A stretch of 64,000 nt of DNA from Mycobacteriaceae bacterium (GTDB taxonomy: Bacteria > Actinomycetota > Actinomycetes > Mycobacteriales > Mycobacteriaceae). The stretch covers positions 1 through 64,000 of the forward strand of contig JAIEPH010000078.1 in assembly GCA_019749805.1 (NCBI GenBank), given 5' to 3'. Under the pieces are notes generated by a model. The model ran no database searches. It saw only the letters and a list, made by a program, of their open reading frames with translations, and was not told where the DNA came from. Every line of letters begins with the position of its first letter. The stretch's first letter is position 1. Positions 9,095 to 18,403 of the stretch are shown in pieces. A program made the position numbers and the translations under genes.

Positions 9095-9514
9095 TCAGTG
9101 CTTCTCGGCTCCGGTGTAGTACTCGAACACCAGGCCCCCGACCGTCGTCAGCACGAAGCAGACGCCGGCCACGATCAGCCATGGGAGCCAGAGCGCGACC
9201 CCAACGGCCGTGATCGACGCCGACAGGGCAATGAAGATCGGCCACCAGCTGTGCGGGCTGAAAAAGCCGAGCTCGCCCGCGCCGTCACTCACCTCGGCGT
9301 CCTCGTAGTCCTCGGGCCTGGTGTCCAGGCGCCGGGCCACAAACCGGAAGAACGTACCGGTGATCATGGTCAGGCCCGCAGTCAGAATCAGCGCGGTGGT
9401 GCCGGCCCACTCAACGCCGCCGTACTGGAACATCGCCGTCAGCACGCCGTAGACAACCGCAGACAGGACAAAGAATCCGGTCAGGAACTCGAACAGCCTG
9501 GCTTCGATATGCAT
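9095..9514 (-). CDS. ctaF: Cytochrome c oxidase subunit IV (actinobacterial type)
   Basis: A small 139-residue membrane subunit with four helices in two hairpins, starting MHIEARLFEFLTGFFVL, matching mycobacterial CtaF (Rv2199c). This subunit is specific to actinobacterial aa3 oxidases and is structural. Its start lies 15 bp after the ctaC stop in the same direction, so ctaC-ctaF form an operon, possibly continuing to mmpS3 across a 205-bp gap. Confidence 0.95.
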   Translation of the reverse strand: MHIEARLFEFLTGFFVLSAVVYGVLTAMFQYGGVEWAGTTALILTAGLTMITGTFFRFVARRLDTRPEDYEDAEVSDGAGELGFFSPHSWWPIFIALSASITAVGVALWLPWLIVAGVCFVLTTVGGLVFEYYTGAEKH

Positions 9515-9529
9515 GTGGTGTCCCTACCC

Positions 9530-10585
9530 CTACTTGCTGGCCTGCGTTAGCTCGGGCGCCTGCTCACCGCGGCGGGTGTCGAACGGCTTTGTCGTGACCG
9601 CCAGGGGTTCCTGGTTGATGGCCTGCAGCGCCTCGGCGTTGGTCTTGCCGCCCACACGCTGCTCCAGGTACGCCTTGAAGTCGTTGGGCGACACCACTCG
9701 CAGCTCGAAATTCATCATCGAGTGATAGGTGCCGCACATCTCCGTGCACCGGCCGACGAACGCACCGTTCTGGTTGATCTCGCTGATTTGGAAGATGTTG
9801 TCGGAGTTGTTCGCCTCGGGATTGGGCATCACGTCGCGCTTGAACAGGAACTCCGGCACCCAGAAGCCGTGAATGACGTCCGCGGATGCGATCTGGAACT
9901 CGATGCGCTTACCGGACGGCACCACCAGAACCGGGATCTCGGTGGACGAGCCCAGCGTCTCGACATCATCGAAGTTCAGGTAGGTGCGGTCTTCGGGGTT
10001 CTTGCCCGCGATGGCGCCGAACTCGCCGCCGTGCGAACCGGCTTCGCCGCCTTCCGGGCTCTCCAGCCCTTCAGGCCCGGAGGCGAGCGCTTCCTTGCGC
10101 TCAGGGTCGGCGCCCTCGTAGCTGAAGGTGCCGTCCGCGTAGTTGACCTTCTGATAGCCGAACTTCCAGTTCCACTGGAAGGCGGTGACGTCGATGACGA
10201 CCTCGGGATTGGGCTCCTTTTGCAGCATCCGTTCCTGCACCACGACGGTGAAGTAGAACAGCACCGAGATGATCAGGAACGGCACCACGGTCAGCACCAG
10301 CTCCAGCGGCATGTTGTAGCCGAACTGGCGCGGCAGCTCGGTGTCGCCCTTCTTGTGCCGGTGGAACGCCGAAGTCCAGAAGATCAGGCCCCACACGATC
10401 ACGCCGACGACCAGCGAGGCGATCACGGAGCCGATCCACAGCTCGCGGTTCAGATGCGCCTCGGGGGTGATGCCGCGGGGCCAGCCGAGGCCCAGAACCG
10501 TAGACCAGTCACACCCGCTGAGCAGCACCGTCATGCTGCCGAGGACGACTGACAACGCCACCACCTTCACACCGCGAGGTGTCAC
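9530..10585 (-). CDS. ctaC: Cytochrome c oxidase subunit II (lipoprotein)
   Basis: CtaC carries the binuclear CuA centre that accepts electrons from QcrC. The 351-residue protein starts at the GTG at 10585, preceded by AGGAGG with a 7-base spacer; a longer open frame to 10663 is not needed. The N-terminal signal ends in a lipobox (LLSGC, Cys25). Two membrane helices follow, then the cupredoxin domain with the CuA motif CTEMCGTYHSMM. A Gly/Glu-rich insertion (PEGLESPEGGEAGSHGGE) interrupts the periplasmic domain and looks longer than in M. tuberculosis. Confidence 0.96.
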   Translation of the reverse strand: MTPRGVKVVALSVVLGSMTVLLSGCDWSTVLGLGWPRGITPEAHLNRELWIGSVIASLVVGVIVWGLIFWTSAFHRHKKGDTELPRQFGYNMPLELVLTVVPFLIISVLFYFTVVVQERMLQKEPNPEVVIDVTAFQWNWKFGYQKVNYADGTFSYEGADPERKEALASGPEGLESPEGGEAGSHGGEFGAIAGKNPEDRTYLNFDDVETLGSSTEIPVLVVPSGKRIEFQIASADVIHGFWVPEFLFKRDVMPNPEANNSDNIFQISEINQNGAFVGRCTEMCGTYHSMMNFELRVVSPNDFKAYLEQRVGGKTNAEALQAINQEPLAVTTKPFDTRRGEQAPELTQASK

Positions 10586-10690
10586 GCCGGCGCCTCCTAG
10601 AAGTCGGGACAGAAAGCCGAATACTACGCAGCGTAGACCACCTCCGGACGCAGGTCTCGACACAGGTCAGTCATTAGGCATACTGGCGCG

Positions 10691-12634
10691 GTGTGCGGAC
10701 TGCTGGCCCTGGTAACCGACCCGTCCGCTGAGGTATCCGGAGACCTTGGCGCCGCGGTATCGGGCGCGTCGCACCTGATGCGTCATCGCGGCCCTGACGA
10801 ACCCGGTACGTGGTCCGACGACGCCGATCACCCCACCACGGTGCTCGGGTTCAACCGGCTGTCGATCATCGACATCGCCCACAGCCACCAACCGCTGCGC
10901 TGGGGCCCGCCGGAGTCCCCGGACCGGTATGTCCTGGTGTTCAACGGTGAGATCTACAACTACCTCGAGTTGCGGGAGCAACTACGCACCGAGCACGGCG
11001 CCGTGTTCGCCACCGACGGCGACAGCGAGGCGATCGTCGCCGCCTATCACTACTGGGGCACCGAGGCGCTGACCCGGCTTCGCGGCATGTTCGCGTTCGC
11101 GCTGTGGGACACCGTCGAGGGCGAACTATTCTGCGCCCGCGACCCTTTCGGCATCAAGCCGCTGTATATGGCGACCGGTGGGGGCGGCACCGTATTCGGT
11201 AGCGAGAAGAAGTGCCTGCTGGATCTCGCCGGGGTCGTCGGTATCGATCTCGGTATCGACGCACGTGCCGTGCAGCACTACACCGTGCTGCAGTACGTGC
11301 CCGAACCCGAGACGCTGCACCGCGGTGTGCGCAGGCTCGAATCGGGCAGCTATGCCCGTGTGCGGCCAGGTAAGCCACCCGAGGTCACCCGGTACTTCAC
11401 CCCACGGTTCACCGCGGTCGGGTTCACGTCCGGCGACGAACGCGCGCGCTACGACGAGATCACCGCCGTCCTGGAGGACTCGGTGGCCAAGCACATGCGC
11501 GCGGACGTCACAGTGGGCGCGTTCCTGTCCGGCGGGATCGACTCGACGGCGATCGCGGCGTTGGCCATGCGGCACAACCCGCGGCTGATCACGTTCACCA
11601 CAGGCTTCGAGCGCGAGGGTTACTCGGAGGTCGACGTCGCCGTTGCCTCGGCCGAAGCCATCGGCGCGCGGCACGTCACGAAGGTGGTCAGTCAGGCGGA
11701 GTTCGTCGCGGCGCTACCCGAAATCGTCTGGTATCTGGACGAACCCGTCGCCGACCCGGCGTTGGTCCCGCTGTTCTTCATTGCCCGCGAGGCCCGTAAG
11801 CACGTCAAGGTCGTGCTGTCCGGCGAGGGCGCCGACGAACTGTTCGGTGGCTACACCATCTACCGGGAACCGTTGTCGCTGCGCCCATTTGACTACCTGC
11901 CGCGACCGGTGCGACGGTCGCTTGGCCGCGCGTCGCGACCGCTGCCCGACCGCATGCGCGGGAAAAGCCTGCTGCACCGAGGATCGCTGACGCTCGAGGA
12001 GCGTTACTACGGCAACGCGCGTAGTTTCTCGGACGCACAACTGCGCGCGGTCCTGCCCGGCTTCCGCCAGGAATGGACGCACACCGACGTCACTGCGCCG
12101 GTGTACTCGGTATCCGACGGCTGGGATCCGGTGGCGCGTATGCAGCACATCGATCTGTTCACGTGGCTGCGTGGCGACATCCTGGTCAAGGCCGACAAGA
12201 TGACGATGGCCAACTCGCTCGAACTGCGGGTGCCGTTCCTGGACCCAGAGGTCTTCGCGGTGGCTTCGCGCCTTCCGCTGGACCAGAAAATCACCCGAAC
12301 CACCACCAAGTTCGCGCTGCGCCGGGCACTGGAACCGATCGTGCCCGCGCACGTGCTCAACCGGCCGAAGCTCGGCTTCCCGGTACCGATCCGGCACTGG
12401 CTGCAGGCAGGCGAGCTGCAGGACTGGGCATATCGGACGGTGGCGACGTCACAGGCAGGCGAGCTCGTCGATCTCGCGGCGGTCACGCGGATGCTCGACG
12501 AACACCGAAGCGGCACAAGCGATCACAGCCGACGGCTGTGGACCGTGCTGATCTTCATGCTGTGGCACGCCATCTTCGTCGAGCACAGTGTGACCCCGCA
12601 GATCAGCGAGCCGACCTACCCCGTCCAGCTGTAA
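10691..12634 (+). CDS. asnB: Asparagine synthetase (glutamine-hydrolysing) family
   Basis: A class II glutamine amidotransferase fused to an ATP-dependent synthetase domain, 647 residues. The GTG start places the catalytic Cys at position 2 (MCGLLAL), which is required after Met removal. The synthetase PP-loop SGGIDS is at 280-285. M. tuberculosis AsnB (Rv2201) has been connected with amidation of meso-diaminopimelate in peptidoglycan and with antibiotic resistance, so the substrate may not be free aspartate. It is divergent from ctaC by 105 bp and abuts adoK tail to tail with no bases between the stops. Confidence 0.93.
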   Translation: MCGLLALVTDPSAEVSGDLGAAVSGASHLMRHRGPDEPGTWSDDADHPTTVLGFNRLSIIDIAHSHQPLRWGPPESPDRYVLVFNGEIYNYLELREQLRTEHGAVFATDGDSEAIVAAYHYWGTEALTRLRGMFAFALWDTVEGELFCARDPFGIKPLYMATGGGGTVFGSEKKCLLDLAGVVGIDLGIDARAVQHYTVLQYVPEPETLHRGVRRLESGSYARVRPGKPPEVTRYFTPRFTAVGFTSGDERARYDEITAVLEDSVAKHMRADVTVGAFLSGGIDSTAIAALAMRHNPRLITFTTGFEREGYSEVDVAVASAEAIGARHVTKVVSQAEFVAALPEIVWYLDEPVADPALVPLFFIAREARKHVKVVLSGEGADELFGGYTIYREPLSLRPFDYLPRPVRRSLGRASRPLPDRMRGKSLLHRGSLTLEERYYGNARSFSDAQLRAVLPGFRQEWTHTDVTAPVYSVSDGWDPVARMQHIDLFTWLRGDILVKADKMTMANSLELRVPFLDPEVFAVASRLPLDQKITRTTTKFALRRALEPIVPAHVLNRPKLGFPVPIRHWLQAGELQDWAYRTVATSQAGELVDLAAVTRMLDEHRSGTSDHSRRLWTVLIFMLWHAIFVEHSVTPQISEPTYPVQL

Positions 12635-13609
12635 TCACTTGAGGGCGTTGGCAATCTCCGCGCCTGCCTCGGCGCCGTAGGCGTCCGTCAGCCGCTGCAC
12701 GGCCTCCTCGCGGTCCCAGCTCCACTCCTGCGGCCCCGGCGCCTCGAAGACGAGAACGGCGACCAGCGAGGCCAGCTGAGCTGACCGCTCGTCGCTCAGC
12801 CCGGCACTGCGGCCGGTGAGGAATCCGGCGCGGAACGCATCGCCGATGCCGGTCGGATCGGCCTGATGCTTCTCCGGGACGACGTCGACGTGGATGAAGG
12901 TGCCGGTCGAGCCGACGAGGTCGACGCCCTTGGGGCCCAACGTCGTGACGCGCATACCGATCTGGCTCATCACCTGAGCCTCGCTCCAACCCGACTTCTG
13001 CAGCAGCAGATCCCACTCGTAGTCGTTGGTGAACAGGTACGTCGCGCCGTCGATGAGCTTGCGAATCTCCTCACCGGACAGCCGGGCCAACTGCTGGGAC
13101 GGGTCGGCTGCGAACGCCAGACCGAGCTTGCGGCACTCCTCGGTGTGCAGGAACATGGCTTCGGGGTCGTTGGCGCCGACGATCACCAATTCCGGTGTGC
13201 CGACCCGCTTCACGACGTCGGCCAGCGAAATGTTGCGTGCCTCCGACATGGCTCCGGGGTAGAAGGATGCGATCTGTGCCATGGCATCGTCGGTCGTGCA
13301 GACGAACCGCGCGGTGTATGCGGTGTCCGAAACGAGCACGCTGCCGGTGTCCACGCCGACGGCCTCGAGCCACGTGCGGTACTCGTCGAAGTCCCGTCCG
13401 ACTGCGCCGACGAGCGCGACGTCCCCACCCAGCACACCGATCGCGTAGGCCATGTTTCCCGCGACGCCGCCGCGATGCACGACCAGATCGTCGACCAGGA
13501 AGCTCAGCGACACCTTCTGCAGATGCTCGGGCAGGAGTTGTTCGGAGAATTTCCCGGGAAACCGCATCAGATGGTCGGTCGCAATTGATCCGGTTACCGC
13601 AATGGTCAC
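12635..13609 (-). CDS. adoK: Adenosine kinase, PfkB/ribokinase family
   Basis: A 324-residue carbohydrate/nucleoside kinase of the PfkB family, matching mycobacterial Rv2202c, which is the bacterial adenosine kinase that phosphorylates adenosine to AMP. It shows the first PfkB signature (HRGGVAGNMAYAIGVLGG) and the second, with the catalytic aspartate, in DPTGIGDAFRAGF. The family's N terminus begins VTIAVTGSIATDHL, so I prefer the GTG at 13609; a second GTG at 13621 is possible but would sit almost on top of the GAAGGG ribosome-binding stretch. Confidence 0.92.
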   Translation of the reverse strand: MTIAVTGSIATDHLMRFPGKFSEQLLPEHLQKVSLSFLVDDLVVHRGGVAGNMAYAIGVLGGDVALVGAVGRDFDEYRTWLEAVGVDTGSVLVSDTAYTARFVCTTDDAMAQIASFYPGAMSEARNISLADVVKRVGTPELVIVGANDPEAMFLHTEECRKLGLAFAADPSQQLARLSGEEIRKLIDGATYLFTNDYEWDLLLQKSGWSEAQVMSQIGMRVTTLGPKGVDLVGSTGTFIHVDVVPEKHQADPTGIGDAFRAGFLTGRSAGLSDERSAQLASLVAVLVFEAPGPQEWSWDREEAVQRLTDAYGAEAGAEIANALK

Positions 13610-13757
13610 GAGAAACGTCACACCCTTCGTTGATTAAGCCGTCTACATAAACCTTACTCAGCGGGCCTCTGCCGAACGTGCGCTAACCTGCGTACGAGTG
13701 CCCGTTGGGCCACTGTAGACAGACCAATTCCGACGCACACTTCTGGGGAGCAAATAT

Positions 13758-14432
13758 ATGTCCGGTCCGTACCCGCCCGAATACGGCGCTGGACCGGCCG
13801 GCCCGCAAATGTATCCGAACACGGGGCCGCAACCATTTCCCCAACAGCCCTTTGCAGAGCCCTATCCGGAGAATGCGCAGCCTTCATACCCGGGAATGCT
13901 CCCGCCGCCGGTGCAGTACCCGAAAAAGCGGCGCTGGCCGCTGATCGTGGGCGCGCTGATAACGGTTCTCGTCGTCGCTGCCACAGTGACGGGGATCGTG
14001 CTCGCCACCCGCGGCGGTGACGGGGCGTCGGCGGATTCGGGCACGTTGACCGACGATGCGGCCAAGACCGCGATTCAGCAGTACCTGGATGCGATGACCA
14101 ACGGCGACGACGAGACCGTCGCCAGGCACACGCTGTGTGGGATGTTCGACGCGGTCAAGGAGAAGCGTTCCGACTTGGCGCTCGCCAGCCTGGCCAGCGA
14201 CGCCTTCCGGCAGCAGTACGGGCGCGCCGAGGTGACTTCGATCGACAAGATCGTGATGTGGTCGCCCCATCAGGCGCAGGTGCTGTTCACCATGCGCGTC
14301 GAGCCGTCGGGCACCTCGCGCCGTGGCCAACCACGCGCCGAAGGTGAACAGCAGGGCGTCGCCCAACTGCTCGCCCAGGGCGACGAGGTGCTGGTCTGCT
14401 CTTATCTGCCGCGAACGGCCGGGCAGTACTGA
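13758..14432 (+). CDS. Proline-rich single-pass membrane protein, Rv2203 type
   Basis: A 224-residue protein of unknown function. Residues 1-53 are rich in Pro, Tyr and Gln (cytoplasmic). A membrane helix lies at about 56-78 (WPLIVGALITVLVVAATVTGIVL), followed by an external domain with repeated DDAAKTAIQQYLDAM-like helices, reminiscent of DUF4878/lumazine-binding-like folds often found in mycobacterial membrane proteins. GGGAG lies ahead of the ATG. It converges with erpA, with one base between stops. Confidence 0.85.
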   Translation: MSGPYPPEYGAGPAGPQMYPNTGPQPFPQQPFAEPYPENAQPSYPGMLPPPVQYPKKRRWPLIVGALITVLVVAATVTGIVLATRGGDGASADSGTLTDDAAKTAIQQYLDAMTNGDDETVARHTLCGMFDAVKEKRSDLALASLASDAFRQQYGRAEVTSIDKIVMWSPHQAQVLFTMRVEPSGTSRRGQPRAEGEQQGVAQLLAQGDEVLVCSYLPRTAGQY

Positions 14433-14433
14433 A

Positions 14434-14796
14434 TCAGTTGAACGAATCGCCGCAGGCGCAAGAACCGGTGGCGTTCGGGTTGTCGATGGTGAAACCCTGC
14501 TTCTCAATGGTGTCGACGAAGTCGATGACGGCCCCCTCGACGTAGGGCGCGCTCATCCGGTCGATCGTCAGTGCGACGCCGCCGAACTCGGCGGTCACGT
14601 CGCCGTCCAAGGTCCGGTCGTCGAAGAACAGGTTGTAGCGCAACCCGGCGCAGCCACCCGGCTGAACGGCGATACGCAGGGCCAGATCGTCGCGGCCCTC
14701 CTGGTCGAGCAGCGCCTTGGCCTTGGCTGCGGCGGCATCGGTCAGCTTCGCGCCATGGGTGGCGGTCCCGGTGGCCGACTCTCCCTGAACAGTCAT
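14434..14796 (-). CDS. erpA: A-type iron-sulfur carrier protein
   Basis: A 120-residue HesB/IscA/ErpA-type protein that delivers Fe-S clusters to apo-enzymes. The three conserved cysteines are seen in GGCAGLRYNLF and in GSCACGDSF near the C terminus (CxC). It matches Rv2204c. Likely clients in this window include LipA and possibly QcrA. It is divergent from the next gene by 128 bp. Confidence 0.95.
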   Translation of the reverse strand: MTVQGESATGTATHGAKLTDAAAAKAKALLDQEGRDDLALRIAVQPGGCAGLRYNLFFDDRTLDGDVTAEFGGVALTIDRMSAPYVEGAVIDFVDTIEKQGFTIDNPNATGSCACGDSFN

Positions 14797-14924
14797 TACG
14801 TCTCCTGTAAAGCCTCATCAAATGTGCGGCGTACTAGCTCAACGGTACCTTGTCCCGGCCCTATTCCCGAGTTTGTCCCCAGGTCCCGCAGGGCACGTCC
14901 GCGGACGGAAGTAATCTGGCAGGC

Positions 14925-15614
14925 GTGAACCTGCTGGGCCGAAAGAAAGACAACTCGCGGACACCCCATTCCGATGTGTCCGAAGACACGCCCGAAGCCG
15001 GCCTCGAGGACACTGCCACAGGTTCCGGGGAGTCCGGCACCACTGCGCCCAAGGGCCGCCCGACACCCAAGCGCAGCGAGGCCACCCGCAAGCGCGGGCC
15101 GGTGGCGCCCGCCCCGATGACCGCCGCCGAGGCACGCAAACGCCGCAAGGAAGCGCGCACTAAGCTGAGCAAGCAAGAGCGCAAGGCCGAGAAGCTCACG
15201 CGCCGCGCCGACATGGCTCAGCGCCGCGAGAAGATGATGGCCGGCGACGACGCCTACCTGCTGCCGCGGGACAAGGGGCCGGTCCGCCGGTATGTCCGCG
15301 ACATCGTCGACTCGCGCCGCAACGTGCTGGGCCTGTTCATGCCTGCCGCGCTCGCGCTGATCTTCGTGATGCTCTCGGTGCCGTCGGTCCAGGTGCAGCA
15401 GCTTGTCTCCCCCGCGATGCTGGTGCTGGTCCTCATCATGGTCATCGACGGATTCATCCTGGGCCGCAAGGCCAACAAGTTGGTCGACGCAAGATTCCCC
15501 GAGAACACCGAATCCGGTTGGAAATTGGGCTTTTACGCGGCCAGCCGCGCCTCGCAGCTGCGCCGCATGCGCGCACCCCGGCCGCAGGTGCAACGCGGCG
15601 CAAGTGTCAGTTGA
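14925..15614 (+). CDS. DUF3043 membrane protein, Rv2206 type
   Basis: A 229-residue actinobacterial membrane protein of unknown function. The N-terminal 110 residues are highly charged and begin MNLLGRKKD, including KGRPTPKRSEATRKRGPVAPAPM, then GDDAYLLPRDKGPVRRYVRDIVDSRRN. Two membrane helices follow at about 130-175. The GTG at 14925 fits the family N terminus; the longer open frame from 14850 does not. Its stop overlaps the TTG start of cobU, so it is likely cotranscribed with the cobalamin genes. Confidence 0.88.
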   Translation: MNLLGRKKDNSRTPHSDVSEDTPEAGLEDTATGSGESGTTAPKGRPTPKRSEATRKRGPVAPAPMTAAEARKRRKEARTKLSKQERKAEKLTRRADMAQRREKMMAGDDAYLLPRDKGPVRRYVRDIVDSRRNVLGLFMPAALALIFVMLSVPSVQVQQLVSPAMLVLVLIMVIDGFILGRKANKLVDARFPENTESGWKLGFYAASRASQLRRMRAPRPQVQRGASVS

Positions 15615-16177
15615 CGGAACCTGACACCCTGGTGCGCATCCTGGTGCTCGGTGGCATCCGGTCGGGTAAATCGCAATGGGCGGAGTCGGCGATCGCGAAA
15701 TCGGTAGACGCGACGGCGGCCGTGCGCTACCTGGCCACCGGCCCCGCGGCGGACGGTGACCTCGAGTGGTCGGCGCGGGTGGAGGCACACCGCAGGCGCC
15801 GGCCCGCGAATTGGTCCACGGTCGAAACCGCCGACATCGCAACGCAGTTGCGCGAACACAGCACCCCGACAGTCGTCGACGACATCGGAGCGTGGCTGAC
15901 CGCGGCGATGGATCGAACGGGCGCGTGGACTGACGGATCCGTGTCGGCCGACGTCGACGACCTGGTCGACGCGGTGAACTCGTTCGGCTCTGCGTTGGCC
16001 CTGGTGTCTCCCGAGGTTGGCCTGACGGTAGTGCCCGCAACGGCGTCGGGTCGGCGGTTCGCCGACGAACTGGGCGCCCTCAATCAGCGACTGGCCGCGG
16101 CGTGCGACCGCGTGGTGCTGATCGTCGCCGGGCAACCCGTCACCGTCAAGGACGGCGCGCTGGGGGCAGGGGGATGA
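15611..16177 (+). CDS. cobU: Adenosylcobinamide kinase / adenosylcobinamide-phosphate guanylyltransferase
   Basis: A bifunctional enzyme that phosphorylates adenosylcobinamide and then attaches GMP, preparing the nucleotide loop of B12. With the TTG start at 15611 (overlapping the previous stop as TTGA) the protein is 188 residues with a P-loop GGIRSGKS at 14-21, followed by QWAESA and the ATGPAADGDLEWSARVEAHRRRRP segment typical of CobU. A GTG at 15632 is an alternative start. It overlaps cobT by ATGA. I recall that M. tuberculosis has cobU elsewhere (Rv0254c); here it is joined to cobT-cobS. Confidence 0.92.
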   Translation: MTEPDTLVRILVLGGIRSGKSQWAESAIAKSVDATAAVRYLATGPAADGDLEWSARVEAHRRRRPANWSTVETADIATQLREHSTPTVVDDIGAWLTAAMDRTGAWTDGSVSADVDDLVDAVNSFGSALALVSPEVGLTVVPATASGRRFADELGALNQRLAAACDRVVLIVAGQPVTVKDGALGAGG

Positions 16178-17226
16178 TCGACTTCGAAATCGTCACACCG
16201 CCCGACTCCGACGTCGCCGTCGCCGCGCGCGCCCGTCAGCAGCGCTTGACCAAACCGCCTGGCTCCCTGGGCCGGCTCGAGGACCTCTCGGTCTGGGTGG
16301 CGTCATGTCAGGGTGCGTGTCCCCCTCGGCAGTTCGAGCGGGCACGGGTGGTGGTGTTCGCCGGCGACCACGGCGTCGCGGCGGCCGGGGTCTCTGCGTT
16401 TCCCGCCGAGGTCACCGCTCAGATGGTCGCCAACTTCGACGCCGGCGGCGCCGCCATCAACATTCTCGCCGAAGCGGCGGGCGCGACGGTGCGCGTGGTG
16501 GATATGGCCGTCGATACCGACGAGCCGTTCGCGCCGTCCATCGGTGCACACAAGGTGCGCCGCGGCAGCGGCAACATCGCCGTCGAGGACGCGCTGACGG
16601 ACGACGAGGTGGCAGCAGCGCTCGATGCCGGGCGGCGGATCGCCGACGAAGAGGTCGACTCGGGCGCGGACATCCTCATCGTCGGGGATATGGGCATCGG
16701 AAACACCACGCCCGCAACGACTTTGATCGCAGTACTGACCGACTCCGAACCGGTCGCGGTCGTCGGCCGGGGCACCGGCGTGGACGACGCCGGGTGGGCC
16801 CGCAAGACCGCCGCCATCCGGGACGCATTGTTCCGGAGCCGCGGTGCACGCGATCCCGTTGCGCTGCTGCGGGTCTGCGGTGGGGCCGACCTGGCGGCGA
16901 TGGCGGGATTCTGCGCCCAGGCCGCGGTCCGGCGTACGCCGGTGCTGCTCGACGGTGTCGTGGTGACGGCCGCGGCGCTGGTAGCCGACAAGCTCGCGCC
17001 CGGCGCCCGGCAGTGGTGGCAGGCCGGCCACCGGTCCACCGAACCCGCGCATGCGCAAGCGCTGCGCAAGCTGGAGCTCGACCCGATCGTCGATCTGCAG
17101 ATGCGCCTCGGCGAAGGCACCGGCGCCGCGGTCGCGCTGACGATCGTGCGGGCCGCGGTGGCGACGCTGGCGTCGATGGCGACCTTCGACGAAGCCGGCA
17201 TCACCCAGGCACCCGCGAAGCAGTGA
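16174..17226 (+). CDS. cobT: Nicotinate-nucleotide-dimethylbenzimidazole phosphoribosyltransferase
   Basis: CobT makes alpha-ribazole phosphate, the lower-ligand precursor of cobalamin. It has 350 residues. Family features include KPPGSLGRLEDL near residue 30, the FAGDHGVAAAGVSAFP segment, the GDMGIGNTTPA segment, and the C-terminal RLGEGTGAAVAL with the catalytic Glu. The ATG at 16174 overlaps the cobU stop; the longer open frame upstream lies within cobU. The stop overlaps the cobS start as GTGA. Confidence 0.96.
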   Translation: MIDFEIVTPPDSDVAVAARARQQRLTKPPGSLGRLEDLSVWVASCQGACPPRQFERARVVVFAGDHGVAAAGVSAFPAEVTAQMVANFDAGGAAINILAEAAGATVRVVDMAVDTDEPFAPSIGAHKVRRGSGNIAVEDALTDDEVAAALDAGRRIADEEVDSGADILIVGDMGIGNTTPATTLIAVLTDSEPVAVVGRGTGVDDAGWARKTAAIRDALFRSRGARDPVALLRVCGGADLAAMAGFCAQAAVRRTPVLLDGVVVTAAALVADKLAPGARQWWQAGHRSTEPAHAQALRKLELDPIVDLQMRLGEGTGAAVALTIVRAAVATLASMATFDEAGITQAPAKQ

Positions 17227-17954
17227 TCCGTTCGGTCGCCGGGGCGCTGGCATTCGGGACCGTGCTCCCGGTGCGTTCGGCGGCGCCGTTCGGCCGGGGG
17301 GCGCTGACCGCGCTGCCACTGGTGGGCATCGCGCTGGGGGCCGCAGCCGCCGCGACGGTGTGGGCGTCGGAATGGGCCTTCGGGTCGGCGAATCCGTTGG
17401 GTGGCGTGCTCGCGGTCGCGGTGCTGTTGCTCGCGACCCGCGGGCTGCATGCCGATGGGCTCTCCGATACCGCCGACGGGCTCGGCTGCTACGGCCCGCC
17501 CGCCAGGGCTTTGACGGTGATGCGCGACGGGTCGGCCGGGCCGTTCGGCGTCGCGGCGTTGGTGGTCGTCCTCCTGACGCAGGCATTCGCGTTCACGGCT
17601 TGCGGCCCCGTCGGGGTGATCGTCGCCGTGACCGCGGGCCGGGTCGCCGCGGTGCTGGCGTGTCGGCGTTCGGTGCCCGCCGCGGCGGGCAGTTCGCTCG
17701 GCGCAATGGTCGCGGGCACCCAGCCGATGGCGGTGGCGGGGCTGTGGGTGGTGGCAGTCGCGGCGGCGGCCTTAGTGGCCGGCCCGCGGCCGTGGCAGGG
17801 TCCGGTGGCCGTGCTGGTTGCGTTGGCCTGCAGCGCCGCGCTGGTCGCGCATTGCGTGCGCCGGTTCGGCGGTATCACCGGCGATGTGCTGGGTGCGGCG
17901 GTCGAAATCACGACGACGGTGGCCGCCGTCGGGCTGTCGATCGGGCCGTCCTAG
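17223..17954 (+). CDS. cobS: Adenosylcobinamide-GDP ribazoletransferase (cobalamin synthase)
   Basis: CobS joins adenosylcobinamide-GDP and alpha-ribazole in the membrane, the last-but-one step of B12 synthesis. The 243-residue protein is strongly hydrophobic with about six membrane segments and the diagnostic ATRGLHADGLSDTADGLG segment near residue 75-92 and a DGSAGPFG motif soon after. The GTG at 17223 overlaps the cobT stop. A second hydrophobic block ends in RRFGGITGDVLGA, also family-typical. It closes the cobU-cobT-cobS run. Confidence 0.95.
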   Translation: MIRSVAGALAFGTVLPVRSAAPFGRGALTALPLVGIALGAAAAATVWASEWAFGSANPLGGVLAVAVLLLATRGLHADGLSDTADGLGCYGPPARALTVMRDGSAGPFGVAALVVVLLTQAFAFTACGPVGVIVAVTAGRVAAVLACRRSVPAAAGSSLGAMVAGTQPMAVAGLWVVAVAAAALVAGPRPWQGPVAVLVALACSAALVAHCVRRFGGITGDVLGAAVEITTTVAAVGLSIGPS

Positions 17955-18045
17955 CGCCGCCAAGAATCTGTCAAGAATTCGTCAAGCGCGGTATCGGAGT
18001 CTCTTCCTACCCCACCAGGGAGATCGACCACCGAAAGGAACCGCA

Positions 18046-18384
18046 ATGCCCACCTTCCGTCACCTCACCGCCGCCATCGCCGCTGCTGCCGCCGCCAGCC
18101 TGGGCATCGCCGCTCTCGTCGGCGCGGGCATGGCAGGAGCGACCACCACCACCGACGACATGTTCGTCAGCGTGCTCACTGACGAGGGCATCCAGCCGCC
18201 GTCCACCGAGGAGGCCGTCAGCCTCGCCTACGACGTCTGCGTGATGTTCGATCAGGGCCAGTCACTGTACGACGCGGTCGGCTCCGTCTCTGACACCACC
18301 GATCTGACGACCGAGGACTCCGCGTTCTTCGTCGGCGCGGCCGTCGCCACCTACTGCCCGGAGCACGACGCCGAACTCGGCTGA
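18046..18384 (+). CDS. Small secreted DUF732 protein
   Basis: A 112-residue exported protein. A classic signal peptide (basic residues, then an alanine-rich core at about 8-28) ends near AGA. The mature part shows the DUF732 pattern: FVSVLTDEGI ... A..LAYDVC ... two cysteines (YDVC and TYCPEH) likely forming a disulfide. DUF732 proteins are numerous in mycobacteria and of unknown function. AAAGGAA precedes the ATG. It is followed by a strong terminator and converges with ilvE. Confidence 0.87.
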   Translation: MPTFRHLTAAIAAAAAASLGIAALVGAGMAGATTTTDDMFVSVLTDEGIQPPSTEEAVSLAYDVCVMFDQGQSLYDAVGSVSDTTDLTTEDSAFFVGAAVATYCPEHDAELG

Positions 18385-18403
18385 GCGCGCACGTTCACGA
18401 GCC

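Noticed and set aside
15560..15632. Possible cobalamin riboswitch before cobU
   Set aside because: cobU overlaps the stop of the preceding gene, and no B12-box-like sequence was seen.
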